Assembly (NCBI RefSeq): GCF_036186745.1
Contig: NZ_CP108086.1
Span: 7,564,001 to 7,628,000, forward strand
Source of the DNA: Microbispora hainanensis
GTDB taxonomy: Bacteria; Actinomycetota; Actinomycetes; Streptosporangiales; Streptosporangiaceae
Length of the DNA: 64,000 bases
Direction of reading: 5' to 3'
The notes beneath the pieces are model-generated. The model had not been told where the DNA came from. It saw only the letters and a list, made by a program, of their open reading frames with translations, and made no database searches. Positions 7,998 through 16,970 of the stretch are shown here, piece by piece (position 1 is the first letter of the stretch; every line of letters starts with the position of its first letter). Both the position numbers and the translations under genes were made by a program.

Positions 7998-9623
7998 ATG
8001 ACAATCGAGGTGACCCTCGGCGACGAGGCGGACGCCGTCCAAGCGGTCAAGGGCAAGCTCGTGGCCGAGGGCGTGCCCGCGGCCCTCTCCGCCGGCGACT
8101 CCACCCTCTGGGGCCCGCAGGCGCAGCCCGAGGCCGCCATCCGGCTGGGCTGGCTCGACCTGCCCGAGACCAGCCGGGAGCTGCTGCCGGAGATCGCCGA
8201 GCTGGTGGAGCGGGCCCGCTCCCAGGGCCTTGACCACGTGGTGCTCGCCGGCATGGGCGGCTCCTCCCTCGCCCCCGAGGTGATCTGCGCCACCGAGGAC
8301 GTGCCGCTGACCGTCCTCGACACGACCGACCCGCACCAGGTGCGGCGCGCGCTCGCCGACCGGCTCGACCGCACGATCGTGGTGGTGGCGAGCAAGAGCG
8401 GCGGCACGATCGAGACCGACAGCCACCGGCGCATCTACGAGCAGGCGTTCCGCGACGCGGGGATCGACCCGGCCGAGCGGATCGTGGTCGTCACCGACCC
8501 CGGCTCCCCGCTGGAGCGCACGGCCATCGAGGCCGGATATCCGGTCGTGCTCGCCGACCCGAACGTGGGCGGCCGCTACAGCGCGCTCACCGCGTTCGGC
8601 CTGGTCCCGAGCGCCCTGGCGGGCGCCGACGTGACCAAGCTGCTCGACGACGCCGCCGCGGTGAGGCCGCTGCTGGCCCAGGACGAGGGCAACCCGGGCC
8701 TGGACCTCGGCGCGCTGCTCGGCGCGAACGCGCTGCAGGGCCGCGACAAGCTGATCCTGCGCGACGCGCCGTCCGACATCACCGGCCTGCCCGACTGGAT
8801 CGAGCAGCTCATCGCCGAGTCGACCGGCAAGGAGGGCAAGGGCATCCTGCCCGTCGTCGGCGCCGAGGCCGCCGAGGCGGACGACCAGTTCCTCGTCACC
8901 ATCGGGCCCGACAGCGGCACGACCGTCGACGGCCCGCTGGGCGCGCAGTTCCTCGTCTGGGAGTACGCCACTGCGATCGCGGGCCGGGTGCTCGGGATCA
9001 ACCCGTTCGACCAGCCGAACGTCGCCGAGTCGAAGGAGAACACCACCCGGATCCTGCAGGAGGCAGGGGACGGCCCGCTGCCGACCGGCACCCCGGTGCT
9101 CACCGACGGCCCGGTCGAGGTGTACGGCGACGTGCCGGGCGACCTGAAGAACCTGGCCGACGTCCTCACCTGGCTGCTGCGCGCGATCCCCGAGCGCGGC
9201 TACCTGGCGATCATGGCGTACCTCGACCGCGAGGCCGCGTTCGACGCGGCGGTCGTCGGCGAGGCGTCCTTCGAGGAGATGACCGACACCTGGGCGAGCG
9301 CCGACGTCGCGACGCTGCGGGCGCTGCTCGACTACCGCACCGACCACGCGGTCACGTTCGGCTGGGGCCCGCGCTTCCTGCACTCCACCGGGCAGTACCA
9401 CAAGGGCGGTCCGGCGTCGGGCGTGTTCCTGCAGATCACCGGTGCGGTGACCGACGACATCGAGGTCCCCGGCAAGCCCTACACGCTGGGCAGGCTGCAG
9501 CTCGCCCAGGCGCTGGGCGACCTGGGCGCCCTGACGTCCCGGGGCAGGCCGGCCGTGCGCCTGCACCTCACCGACCGCGTCGCCGGGGTCAGGCACCTGC
9601 TCTCCGTGGCCGAGGAGCTCTGA
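7998..9623 (+). CDS. pgi: Glucose-6-phosphate isomerase (operon paralogue type)
   Basis: Interconverts glucose-6-phosphate and fructose-6-phosphate and so connects glycolysis to the pentose phosphate genes around it. At 541 residues it belongs to the divergent isomerase form found in actinobacterial and cyanobacterial tal/zwf clusters, not the classical 550-residue PGI with its two long signatures. SIS-type sugar-phosphate features are visible: GMGGSSLAPEV near residue 90, SKSGGTIET near 134, and the C-terminal FLHSTGQYHKGG with the conserved lysine and histidine. It is spaced 7 bases from tal and 46 bases from the zwf start. A classical pgi may exist elsewhere in the genome. Confidence 0.93.
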   Translation: MTIEVTLGDEADAVQAVKGKLVAEGVPAALSAGDSTLWGPQAQPEAAIRLGWLDLPETSRELLPEIAELVERARSQGLDHVVLAGMGGSSLAPEVICATEDVPLTVLDTTDPHQVRRALADRLDRTIVVVASKSGGTIETDSHRRIYEQAFRDAGIDPAERIVVVTDPGSPLERTAIEAGYPVVLADPNVGGRYSALTAFGLVPSALAGADVTKLLDDAAAVRPLLAQDEGNPGLDLGALLGANALQGRDKLILRDAPSDITGLPDWIEQLIAESTGKEGKGILPVVGAEAAEADDQFLVTIGPDSGTTVDGPLGAQFLVWEYATAIAGRVLGINPFDQPNVAESKENTTRILQEAGDGPLPTGTPVLTDGPVEVYGDVPGDLKNLADVLTWLLRAIPERGYLAIMAYLDREAAFDAAVVGEASFEEMTDTWASADVATLRALLDYRTDHAVTFGWGPRFLHSTGQYHKGGPASGVFLQITGAVTDDIEVPGKPYTLGRLQLAQALGDLGALTSRGRPAVRLHLTDRVAGVRHLLSVAEEL

Positions 9624-9669
9624 CCATGCGATGCGTTACAGGCGAAGGGCCCGTCCGCAGGGAGGACAC

Positions 9670-11364
9670 ATGACGGAGCAACAGGAGCCGCAGGCCCCCG
9701 CCGACGACGCCCGTCAGGCGCCGGAGGCGCCCAGCGGTGCAGTACCAGAGGCAGTGCGGCAGGCGGCGGACGATCTGACGAGCGCTGAGCGTGCGGTTCT
9801 GGCCGCCGCTCAGGCCGCCACGACCGGGACCACCGAGCTGACCGCGGCCGCCAACCCGCTGCGCGACCCGCGCGACCGGCGCCTGCCCAGGGTGGCCGGG
9901 CCGTGCGTGCTCGTGCTGTTCGGGGTCACCGGCGACCTCGCCAAGCGCAAGCTGCTGCCGGCGATCTACGACCTGGGGAACCGGGGGCTGCTGCCCCCGG
10001 GCTTCTCCCTGGTCGGTTTCGCCCGCCGCGACTGGGCGCACGAGGACTTCGCCCAGGTCACGTACGAGGCGGTCAAGGAGCACGCGCGGACGCCGTTCCG
10101 CGAGGAGGTCTGGAAGCAGCTCAGCGAGGGCATCCACTTCTGCCCCGGTGAGTTCGGCGACGAGGGCGCCTTCGACGTCCTCGCCATGATGCTGAAGGAG
10201 ATCGACGAGACCCGGGGCACCGGCGGCAACTACGCCTTCTACCTCTCGGTCCCGCCGAAGTTCTTCCCGCTCGTGATCGAGCAGCTCAAGCGGACGAACC
10301 TGGCCAGGGGCCCCGAGGGCTCCTGGCGCCGGGTCGTCATCGAGAAGCCGTTCGGGCACGACCTGAAGAGCGCCCAGGAGCTCAACGCGATCACCAGCGC
10401 GGTGTTCCCCGAGAGCTCGGTCTTCCGGATCGACCACTACCTCGGCAAGGAGACCGTCCAGAACATCCTGGCGCTCCGCTTCGCCAACACGCTGTACGAG
10501 CCGATCTGGAACCGCGGCTACGTCGACCACGTGCAGATCACGATGGCCGAGGACATCGGCATCGGCGGCCGGGCCGGCTACTACGACGGCATCGGCGCGG
10601 CCCGTGACGTGATCCAGAACCACCTGCTCCAGCTCCTCGCGCTGGTCGCGATGGAGGACCCCACGTCCTTCGACGCCGACGCGCTGCGCCGGGAGAAGGA
10701 GAAGGTGCTGCGGGCCGTCAAGCTGCCCGCCGACCTGGCCACCGGCACCGCCCGCGGCCAGTACGTCCGGGGCTGGCAGGGCGGCGAGCCCGTCGTCGGC
10801 TACCTGGAGGAGCAGGGCATCTCCCCCGACTCCACCACCGAGACGTACGCCGCGGTGAAGCTGGAGGTGGCCAACCGCCGGTGGGCCGGGGTGCCGTTCT
10901 ACCTGCGTACGGGCAAGCGGCTCAGCCGCCGCATGACCGAGGTGGCCGTCGTCTTCCAGAAGGCGCCGCACCTGCCGTTCAGCAAGGACGACACCGAGAT
11001 CCTCGGGCACAACGCGCTGGTCATCCGTGTCCAGCCGGACGAGGGCATCACGGTGCGCTTCGGCTCCAAGGTGCCGGGCACGGCCATGGAGGTCAGGGAC
11101 GTCAACATGGACTTCGCCTACGGCGAGTCGTTCATGGAGTCCTCCCCCGAGGCGTACGAGCGGCTGCTGCTCGACGTGCTCATCGGCGACCCGCCCCTGT
11201 TCCCGCACCAGCGGGAGGTGGAGCTGTCCTGGCAGATCCTGGACCCGATCGAGGAGTTCTGGGCCACCCAGGGCAGGCCCGAGGGGTACGCGTCCGGCTC
11301 CTGGGGTCCCGCCTCGGCCGACGCGATGCTGGCCAGGGACGGACGCGCCTGGAGGCGGCTGTGA
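9670..11364 (+). CDS. zwf: Glucose-6-phosphate 1-dehydrogenase with an N-terminal extension
   Basis: Oxidises glucose-6-phosphate to 6-phosphogluconolactone with reduction of NADP. The NADP-binding motif FGVTGDLAKRK is near residue 83, and the substrate signature RIDHYLGKE is near 252. ATG at 9670 is chosen over an in-frame ATG at 9631 because it follows a strong GGGAGGA box by 5 bases. It yields 564 residues, about 55 more than typical Zwf (about 507-515). The surplus is an Ala/Glu/Gln-rich, probably helical N-terminal segment before the conserved NPLRDPRDRRLPR block. A shorter start inside this segment cannot be excluded but none has a better ribosome-binding site. The OpcA activator is encoded 46 bases downstream. 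Confidence 0.97.
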   Translation: MTEQQEPQAPADDARQAPEAPSGAVPEAVRQAADDLTSAERAVLAAAQAATTGTTELTAAANPLRDPRDRRLPRVAGPCVLVLFGVTGDLAKRKLLPAIYDLGNRGLLPPGFSLVGFARRDWAHEDFAQVTYEAVKEHARTPFREEVWKQLSEGIHFCPGEFGDEGAFDVLAMMLKEIDETRGTGGNYAFYLSVPPKFFPLVIEQLKRTNLARGPEGSWRRVVIEKPFGHDLKSAQELNAITSAVFPESSVFRIDHYLGKETVQNILALRFANTLYEPIWNRGYVDHVQITMAEDIGIGGRAGYYDGIGAARDVIQNHLLQLLALVAMEDPTSFDADALRREKEKVLRAVKLPADLATGTARGQYVRGWQGGEPVVGYLEEQGISPDSTTETYAAVKLEVANRRWAGVPFYLRTGKRLSRRMTEVAVVFQKAPHLPFSKDDTEILGHNALVIRVQPDEGITVRFGSKVPGTAMEVRDVNMDFAYGESFMESSPEAYERLLLDVLIGDPPLFPHQREVELSWQILDPIEEFWATQGRPEGYASGSWGPASADAMLARDGRAWRRL

Positions 11365-11410
11365 GCGCTGTCAGCGCGCCGTGTCCGGGGTGGAGTGAGC
11401 GGAGAGCGGT

Positions 11411-12334
11411 GTGACGACCTTCAACCTGACCGAGACGACCGCGTCGAAGATCTCTTCGACGCTGACCCGCCTGCGGCACCAGATGGGCGCGCCCGCCGTC
11501 GGCATGGTGCTCACCCTCGTCGTGGTGGTGGACGAGGCGGGACAGTACGACGCCCTGCGCGCGGCCACCGAGGCGGCGCGCGAGCACCCCTCGCGCATCC
11601 TGATGGTGATCAACCGCGACCCGGCCGAGCCCAACCGGCTGGACGCGGAGATCCGCGTGGGCGAGTCGGCGCCGGGCGAGGTCGTGCTGCTGCGCCTGTA
11701 CGGCGAGCTGACCGAGCACGCCGACTCGGTGATCACGCCGCTGCTGCTCACCGACACGCCGGTGGTGGTGTGGTGGCCGGGCGACTGCCCGGAGATCCCC
11801 GCCAAGGACCCGGTCGGGCATCTCGGCAGCCGCCGGATCCTGGACGCCAGGTCGGCCCCGGACGCGGTCGCCGCGATCTCCTCGCGGGCCGCCAGCTACG
11901 TCCCCGGCGACACCGACCTGGCCTGGACCCGGCTCACGCCGTGGCGCAGCCTGCTGGCCGCCGCCTTCGACCAGCCCGTCGGGAAGGTCACCGGTGGTGT
12001 GGTGGAGGCCGCGCCGGGCAACCCCAGTGCGCCGCTGCTGGCCGCCTGGCTGTGCGACCGCCTGGAGGCGCCGATCGAGGTCGCCGAGTCCGGCGGCCCC
12101 GGCCTGACGGGCGTACGGCTGTCGATCGCGAGCGGCGGCGAGCTGACGGTGAGCAGGACCGATGCCAGGCTCGCCACTCTGTCACGGCCCGGCCACCCCG
12201 ACCGGCGGGTCGCCCTGGCCCGCAGGCCGGCCTCGGAACTGCTCGCCGAGGAGCTGCGCCGGCTCGACCCCGACGAGATCTACGCCGCCGCGATCCGCCG
12301 GCTTGCGGAGATGAAGGGGCAGGGACGGTCGTGA
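11411..12334 (+). CDS. opcA: Glucose-6-phosphate dehydrogenase assembly protein OpcA
   Basis: OpcA is an allosteric activator/assembly factor for glucose-6-phosphate dehydrogenase; the 307-residue length is typical for actinobacteria. The N-terminus begins with the conserved VTTFNLTETTASKI-type helix. WWPGDCPEIPAKDPVG near residue 117 and RILDARS are the characteristic conserved blocks. The start is GTG at 11411 with a GGAG box about 7 bases upstream. It lies directly after zwf, its partner. Its stop overlaps the pgl start by 4 bases (GTGA), so the two are translationally coupled. Confidence 0.96.
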   Translation: MTTFNLTETTASKISSTLTRLRHQMGAPAVGMVLTLVVVVDEAGQYDALRAATEAAREHPSRILMVINRDPAEPNRLDAEIRVGESAPGEVVLLRLYGELTEHADSVITPLLLTDTPVVVWWPGDCPEIPAKDPVGHLGSRRILDARSAPDAVAAISSRAASYVPGDTDLAWTRLTPWRSLLAAAFDQPVGKVTGGVVEAAPGNPSAPLLAAWLCDRLEAPIEVAESGGPGLTGVRLSIASGGELTVSRTDARLATLSRPGHPDRRVALARRPASELLAEELRRLDPDEIYAAAIRRLAEMKGQGRS

Positions 12335-13110
12335 CCGGCGTTCCCACCGTCATCGTCCACCGTGACGCCGAACTGCTGGCCCAGGCCGTGGCCGCCCGTC
12401 TCATCACGCGGCTGGTGGACACGCAGGCGGCCCGCGGTTCGGCGCACCTGGTGCTGACCGGCGGCACCGTGGGCATCGCGACGCTGGCCGCCCTCGCGGG
12501 CACAGCGGCGCGCGACGCCATCGACTGGCGGGCACTGGACATCTGGTGGGGCGACGAGCGGTTCCTGCCGACCGGTCACCCCGAGCGCAACGAGACCGGG
12601 GCGCGTCAGGCCCTGCTCGACCACGTCGACGTCGACCCGGCCCGGGTGCACCCGATGCCCGGCCCCGACTCGGGGATGACCGCCGAGGAGGCCGCCGACG
12701 CGTACGCGGTCGAGCTGGCCAAGGCGGCCAGGCCGGAGGACCACGGGCCGGTGCCCTCGTTCGACGTGCTGCTGCTCGGCATGGGGCCCGACGGCCACGT
12801 GGCCTCGCTGTTCCCCGGCCAGCCGGCCGTCTACGAGGAGGAGCGGCCGGTCGTGGCCGTGCACGGCTCGCCCAAGCCGCCGCCCACCCGGGTGTCGCTG
12901 ACGTTCCCCGCCCTGCGGGCCGCCAGGGAGATCTGGGTCGTCGCGGCGGGCGAGGAAAAGGCCCAGGCGGTCAGGATGGCGCTGTCCGACGCCGGACCGT
13001 TCCAGGTGCCGGCCGCCGGCGCGCGCGGGCGGCAGCGCACGCTGTTCCTGCTCGACCGTGCCGCCGCGCACAAGATCCCGCCATCGCTGGGGCGGATCGC
13101 CTCCCCCTGA
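12331..13110 (+). CDS. pgl: 6-phosphogluconolactonase
   Basis: Hydrolyses the lactone made by Zwf to 6-phosphogluconate. The 259-residue protein has the NagB/SIS-like lactonase signatures LTGGTVGI near residue 38, WWGDERFLP near 71, HPMPG, and LLGMGPDGHVASLFPG near 150. The frame is open far upstream, but the GTG at 12331 overlaps the opcA stop by 4 bases and starts the conserved sequence, so it is preferred. It is the last gene of the operon; a long perfect hairpin follows 12 bases after the stop codon. Confidence 0.97.
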   Translation: MTGVPTVIVHRDAELLAQAVAARLITRLVDTQAARGSAHLVLTGGTVGIATLAALAGTAARDAIDWRALDIWWGDERFLPTGHPERNETGARQALLDHVDVDPARVHPMPGPDSGMTAEEAADAYAVELAKAARPEDHGPVPSFDVLLLGMGPDGHVASLFPGQPAVYEEERPVVAVHGSPKPPPTRVSLTFPALRAAREIWVVAAGEEKAQAVRMALSDAGPFQVPAAGARGRQRTLFLLDRAAAHKIPPSLGRIASP

Positions 13111-13122
13111 GCTCACGGCAGG

Positions 13123-13159
13123 ACGGCCGGGCGCGGGCATGATGCCCGCGCCCGGCCGT
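13123..13159 (+). terminator. 18-bp perfect hairpin ending the tkt-pgl operon
   Basis: Arms at 13123-13140 and 13142-13159 are perfectly complementary over 18 bases with one base between them (the real loop will be 3-5 bases). The 3' side is followed by only two or three T residues, which is common for high-GC actinobacterial terminators. It lies 12 bases after the pgl stop. Confidence 0.85.
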
Positions 13160-13437
13160 TTCCATCTGCCCGGCTCTTGTCATCTCCCAGCCGCGCCGTC
13201 TCCCCGCCACGGCCATCTCCCGGTCGTTCCGTCTCCCCGGCCACGGCCATCTCCCCGCCGCGCCGTCTCTCCTGCCATAGCCATCCCGCTCGTTCCATCT
13301 CCCGGCCGCTCCGTCTCTCCTGCCGTTGCCGTCTCCCGGTCGTTCCGTCTCCCCGGCCACGGCCATCTCCCGGTCGTTCCGTCTCCCCGGCCACGGCCAT
13401 CTCCCGGTCGTTCGGTCTCCCGAGCCGCGCCGCCGCT
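13157..13437. repeat. Tandem array of 34-bp units (two 16-18 bp half-units)
   Basis: The clearest units are 13221-13254, 13337-13370 and 13371-13404; the last two are identical and adjacent. Each 34-base unit consists of two related halves ending in CGTCTCC and CCATCTCC, so the basic periodicity is about 17 bases. The rest of the array (13157-13220 and 13255-13336) is degenerate with 16-18 base steps. The array starts immediately after the operon terminator. There is no CRISPR-like unique spacer between units. Confidence 0.85.
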
Positions 13438-13922
13438 CCTCAAACCCCGATCATGTGGTACGAGCCGTAGCCGGCGTGGGCCGGAGCCACGGGCCCTATT
13501 CCATGCCGCATCTAGCAATTGCGCCAGGGCGAGACACGCGCCGGCTCTCTGCCTCGGCCGGTGGTCCACAGCCGGTGGTCCGCGGCCGGTGGCCCGCACC
13601 TGGTGGCCCGCACCTGGTGGCCCGCGGCTGGTGCCCCATCCTCATCCCCTGATCTCTCTCTGCTTCTCTCCCTGTGTCTCCCGCGCGCTCTGCTCCCAGC
13701 CCTCATCACGCCCGGGATCTCCCCTGCTTCTCCCTGCGCATCCCCCTGCTTCTCCCTGCGCCTCCGGCCTGCTCTGCTCCTGTCCCCATCGCGGTCGGGC
13801 TCTCCCCTGCCCGCTTGCGCCGCAAGCCTGTAACCCCAACTGGTAGGCGTCGCCCGGTTGCTAAGAGTGACACGACCAGGAGATAATTCAAACAGTATTT
13901 CGAATCAAGCTAGGAGAGTGCG
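13438..13922. other. Non-coding stretch before the DUF222 gene
   Basis: Holds a 14-bp tandem array (listed separately) and a pyrimidine-rich tract at about 13643-13800 in which CCCTGCTTCTCCCTGCGC is repeated. A distinctly AT-richer strip at about 13880-13915 precedes the next gene. That strip is the likely promoter region for the DUF222 gene, which has a good AGGAGAG box at 13911-13917. Reading frames here have repeat-derived composition and are not believed. Confidence 0.5.
13558..13641. repeat. Six tandem 14-bp units
   Basis: Six adjacent 14-base units begin at 13558, 13572, 13586, 13600, 13614 and 13628, with consensus CYGGTGGYCCGCRS; the last is degenerate. It is a separate array from the 34-bp repeats about 120 bases upstream and shares no sequence with them. 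Confidence 0.85.
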
Positions 13923-16900
13923 ATGGATCTGTCCGACATCGATCCTGAGCACCTTCGTCGTTCGAACAACGTCGATAGCGACTGGAGCGACGGCTGGTGG
14001 GATCGCCTGATCGCCAATTCCCCACTGTGGTCGTCCGACGGTTCGTCCGCCCGCGCGCCCTTCCCGATCATCAACTTTGGGCCCCGGCAGCCCGCCGACG
14101 CGCCCCGCGCCGCAAGCGCGGACGCCCCGGGCATGGACGTCCCAGGCACCGATACCGACAGCGCAGATAACGACGGCGCGAACGCCGCGAGCGGGGCTGC
14201 CACCGGTGCGAATGCCGCTGGCATGAGCGGTGCTGACACGGACGGCGCTGACGCGAACGCCGAGCGTGGAGCTGCCGACGACGGCGCAGATACCACTGGC
14301 CCGGACGCTGCTAGCGCGACGGGCCCGGGTGCGGGTGCTTCCGGCGGTGTGGGTGGTCGTGATCGTGGTCGTGACCAGCGTCGTGTGCGGTCGTCGTGGG
14401 TGGTGGTGGGGTCGGTTCGTGAGGTGGCCCAAGAGCTGGCGCTGACCCCGCTTCCCGATGACGTGGACATGTGCCTGGCCGAGGCGGAGGAGTTGCTGTT
14501 CGCCCGCGACCGGATCACCAGCGCCCTGGCCGACCGGGTGGGGCGGGTGCATCGTGCGGGGCAGGCCAGGCAGCATGGGCATGCCTCCACCCGGTGCTGG
14601 CTGCGCACGAGTGGGGGGATGACGGTGGGGGGTGCGGGCCGCCTGCTCACGTTGGGGGCGGAACTGCCGCGCCTCCCTACCGTGCGGGAGAAGTTCGCTG
14701 CGGGTGAGTTGGCGGCGGGGGTGGTGGAGGCCATCTGCGCCGCTGTGGCCGGGCTATCGGATGAGCAGGCCGGCCTGGCGGAGCCGATCTTGGTGGACCT
14801 GGCGGGCAAGGCCGGGGCGGCGGAGGTCGCCAAGGCCGGCCGCCATCTGCGGGCGGTGCTGGACCCTGATGGGGATGAGCGGGATGAGCGGGCCGATTAC
14901 GGGCGGCGGTTCCTGCGGGTCCGCCCGGGCAAGGGCGGCGGCGTGGAAGGGGAGTTCTACCTGCCGCGTGAGGCCGGCGCCCGGTTGATGGCGTTGTTGC
15001 AGGCGTACGCCAAGCTGAGGGCGCAGGGGGATGACCGCCCGCTGACGGTACGTCAGGCGGACGCGCTGATCGCCCTGCTGGAGCAGAAGATCGTCACCGA
15101 GCTCCTCGTCGTGGTCAGCGCCGAATCCCTCCCCACCGACCCCGAAACCACCGACCCCGAAACCACCGACCCCACCGACCCCACCGACCCCACCGACGAC
15201 AACCCATACCCCGCCGACCCGGCCACCCAAGACCCCGCCGACCCGGCTACCGACGACACCGACCCGGCCACCCAAGACCCCGCTGACCCGGCCACCGACG
15301 ACCCCGCCGACCATGTCGAGGACGCGCGGGACGCCGAGGACTTCGAGGAAGGCCGGGAGCACACGGGCGACTTTGCTCCCGGCGAGTCCGACGACCTCGA
15401 CTCGGCCGAGGCCGAGGCAGGTGCCGGTGCGGGGAGCAATGCCGATGCCGACGGAGCCGCTGACGCCTGCACCGAGAGCGCCGCCGACACCGTAGCCCCT
15501 GCGCCTGTCGAGGCCGCCGACAATGCCTCCGACGCGATGAGCGGCCCCGGTCACGCGAGCGGCGCGGACGGCCCCGACGGCTTCGACACTCCCGAGGCCG
15601 ACGTCACCAGCGACTACACCCCCGACGCCACGGGAAGCTCCGAGGCCCCGAGCGAGGCCGTTGCCACCGGCGACTGCGACAGCGACGCCGAAAGCGCCGA
15701 CGACCCCACCGGGGCCGAGGGCGCCGCCTCCGGCGTGATGGGCGACCCCACTGCGGGCGGCACCGACTGCCCCGACGCCGACAACGCTGGCGACCCTGCG
15801 CCCGCCGAAGCCGACGAGTTCGACACTGCCGAGGCCGAGGCAGGTGCCGGTACGGGTAGCGATGCCGGTGAGCGGCGGCCCGGCGAGTGCGAGCCGTCCG
15901 ACACCGCAAGCACCGCCGTTGCCGAGGGCGACCACACCGCAAGCACCGCCTCCGCCGAGGGCGGAGAGACCGTCAGCACCAGCTCTGCCGAGCGCCACGA
16001 GACCGCGCCCGCCACAGGCGGCGACGGCGACCGCGCTGCGGCCCCGTCTGGAGCACCGCACACCACACGGCGCGGGGCAGCATGGCCAGCCGACCGTGGA
16101 GGGCATTCGGACACGGCGCCTTCGGACACGGCGCCTTCGGACACGGCGTCTTGGGACACGGCGTCTTGGGGCGCGGGGTCTTGGGGCGCGTCGCCATCGC
16201 AGGCAGAGCACTCGGAGGCAGCGCCATCTCAGGCGGCGTCTTCGGCGGCGGTGTCTTCGGAGGCGGCGTGGCCGGATCCTCCTCCCGAGGACGCCTCCGC
16301 ACGTCACACCCACGCCGGGCCTCGGCCTACGGGGGACTGCCGGCATGGCCAGGGCACGCCAGGGACGTCGGAAGGGGCGTCACCTGGAGCAGGGCAGGGT
16401 GCGTCACGGGGTGCGTCGGCGGGCACGATGCCCGGGGCGTCGCTGGGGACGGCGCTGGGAGCGTCAGCAGGCATGCCGCCAGGGGGACTGCTGGGATCAG
16501 CATTGGGGGCATCGCTGGGGGCGTCGTTGGGGGCGTCGTTGGGAATGGCACCGGGGACAGCGCCGGGGTTGCTGCTGGCGACCGGGCAGGTGCTGCCCCT
16601 CTCCAGCGTGCACCGCCTCGCCCGGACCTCGACACTGGTCCGGATCGTCATGAACGCCGAGGGACAGGTTCTCGACATGGGCCGAAAAGTCCGCCTCGCC
16701 ACCCCCGCCCAACGCCGGGCCATCTACGCCCGCTACGCCACCTGCTGGATCGACGGCTGCCCACTCCCGGCGACCATGTGCCAGATCGACCACGCCGACA
16801 ACTGGAGCACCGGCGGCCTCACGGACCTGAAGCTGCTGGGCCCGGCCTGCCAGTTCCACAACCGCGACCGCTACCAGCACCCCGACCGCTACACCCGCCG

Positions 16901-16970
16901 CAAAGTCGGCGAAGACCGCTGGGCCTTCACCTACCACCGCCTCGGACAAGCCCGACGACTACATGAATGA
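13923..16970 (+). CDS. DUF222 / 13E12-family HNH endonuclease-like protein with a giant low-complexity insert
   Basis: Member of the actinobacterial 13E12 repeat family: a DUF222 domain (about residues 155-400) joined to a C-terminal HNH domain (about 925-1000). The HNH part shows CWIDGCPLPATMCQIDHADN and then CQFHNRDRYQHP, giving the expected Cys/His metal and catalytic residues. Family members are usually 400-550 residues; this one has 1015. The excess is a 150-residue Ala/Asp-rich N-terminus and about 490 residues between the domains. That insert is made of Thr-Asp-Pro repeats, then Asp/Glu/Ala-rich sequence, then Ser/Ala/Trp repeats, then Gly-Ala-Ser-Leu repeats. Start ATG follows AGGAGAG by 4 bases. 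Function is unknown for most of the family; it behaves like a multicopy, possibly mobile or selfish gene. Flanking tandem arrays on both sides support an accessory insertion. Confidence 0.88.
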   Translation: MDLSDIDPEHLRRSNNVDSDWSDGWWDRLIANSPLWSSDGSSARAPFPIINFGPRQPADAPRAASADAPGMDVPGTDTDSADNDGANAASGAATGANAAGMSGADTDGADANAERGAADDGADTTGPDAASATGPGAGASGGVGGRDRGRDQRRVRSSWVVVGSVREVAQELALTPLPDDVDMCLAEAEELLFARDRITSALADRVGRVHRAGQARQHGHASTRCWLRTSGGMTVGGAGRLLTLGAELPRLPTVREKFAAGELAAGVVEAICAAVAGLSDEQAGLAEPILVDLAGKAGAAEVAKAGRHLRAVLDPDGDERDERADYGRRFLRVRPGKGGGVEGEFYLPREAGARLMALLQAYAKLRAQGDDRPLTVRQADALIALLEQKIVTELLVVVSAESLPTDPETTDPETTDPTDPTDPTDDNPYPADPATQDPADPATDDTDPATQDPADPATDDPADHVEDARDAEDFEEGREHTGDFAPGESDDLDSAEAEAGAGAGSNADADGAADACTESAADTVAPAPVEAADNASDAMSGPGHASGADGPDGFDTPEADVTSDYTPDATGSSEAPSEAVATGDCDSDAESADDPTGAEGAASGVMGDPTAGGTDCPDADNAGDPAPAEADEFDTAEAEAGAGTGSDAGERRPGECEPSDTASTAVAEGDHTASTASAEGGETVSTSSAERHETAPATGGDGDRAAAPSGAPHTTRRGAAWPADRGGHSDTAPSDTAPSDTASWDTASWGAGSWGASPSQAEHSEAAPSQAASSAAVSSEAAWPDPPPEDASARHTHAGPRPTGDCRHGQGTPGTSEGASPGAGQGASRGASAGTMPGASLGTALGASAGMPPGGLLGSALGASLGASLGASLGMAPGTAPGLLLATGQVLPLSSVHRLARTSTLVRIVMNAEGQVLDMGRKVRLATPAQRRAIYARYATCWIDGCPLPATMCQIDHADNWSTGGLTDLKLLGPACQFHNRDRYQHPDRYTRRKVGEDRWAFTYHRLGQARRLHE
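15120..15330 (+). repeat. In-frame Thr-Asp-Pro / Asp-Pro-Ala repeats inside the DUF222-HNH gene
   Basis: After the DUF222 domain the gene carries five short TDP units, then two 45-base copies encoding DPATQDPADPATDD plus one residue (about 15220-15309). Further in-frame repeats occur at about 16110-16190 (15-base units giving SDTAP/WDTAS) and 16500-16550 (12-base units giving LGAS). Confidence 0.8.

Noticed and set aside
13157..13437. Possible CRISPR array
   Set aside because: Units are adjacent with no unique spacers and unit length is 34 bp built from 17-bp halves; no cas genes are near.
13058..13846. A plus-strand frame through the 34-bp repeat array
   Set aside because: The protein is a translation of the repeats (SPR/PRP patterns) and starts inside pgl.
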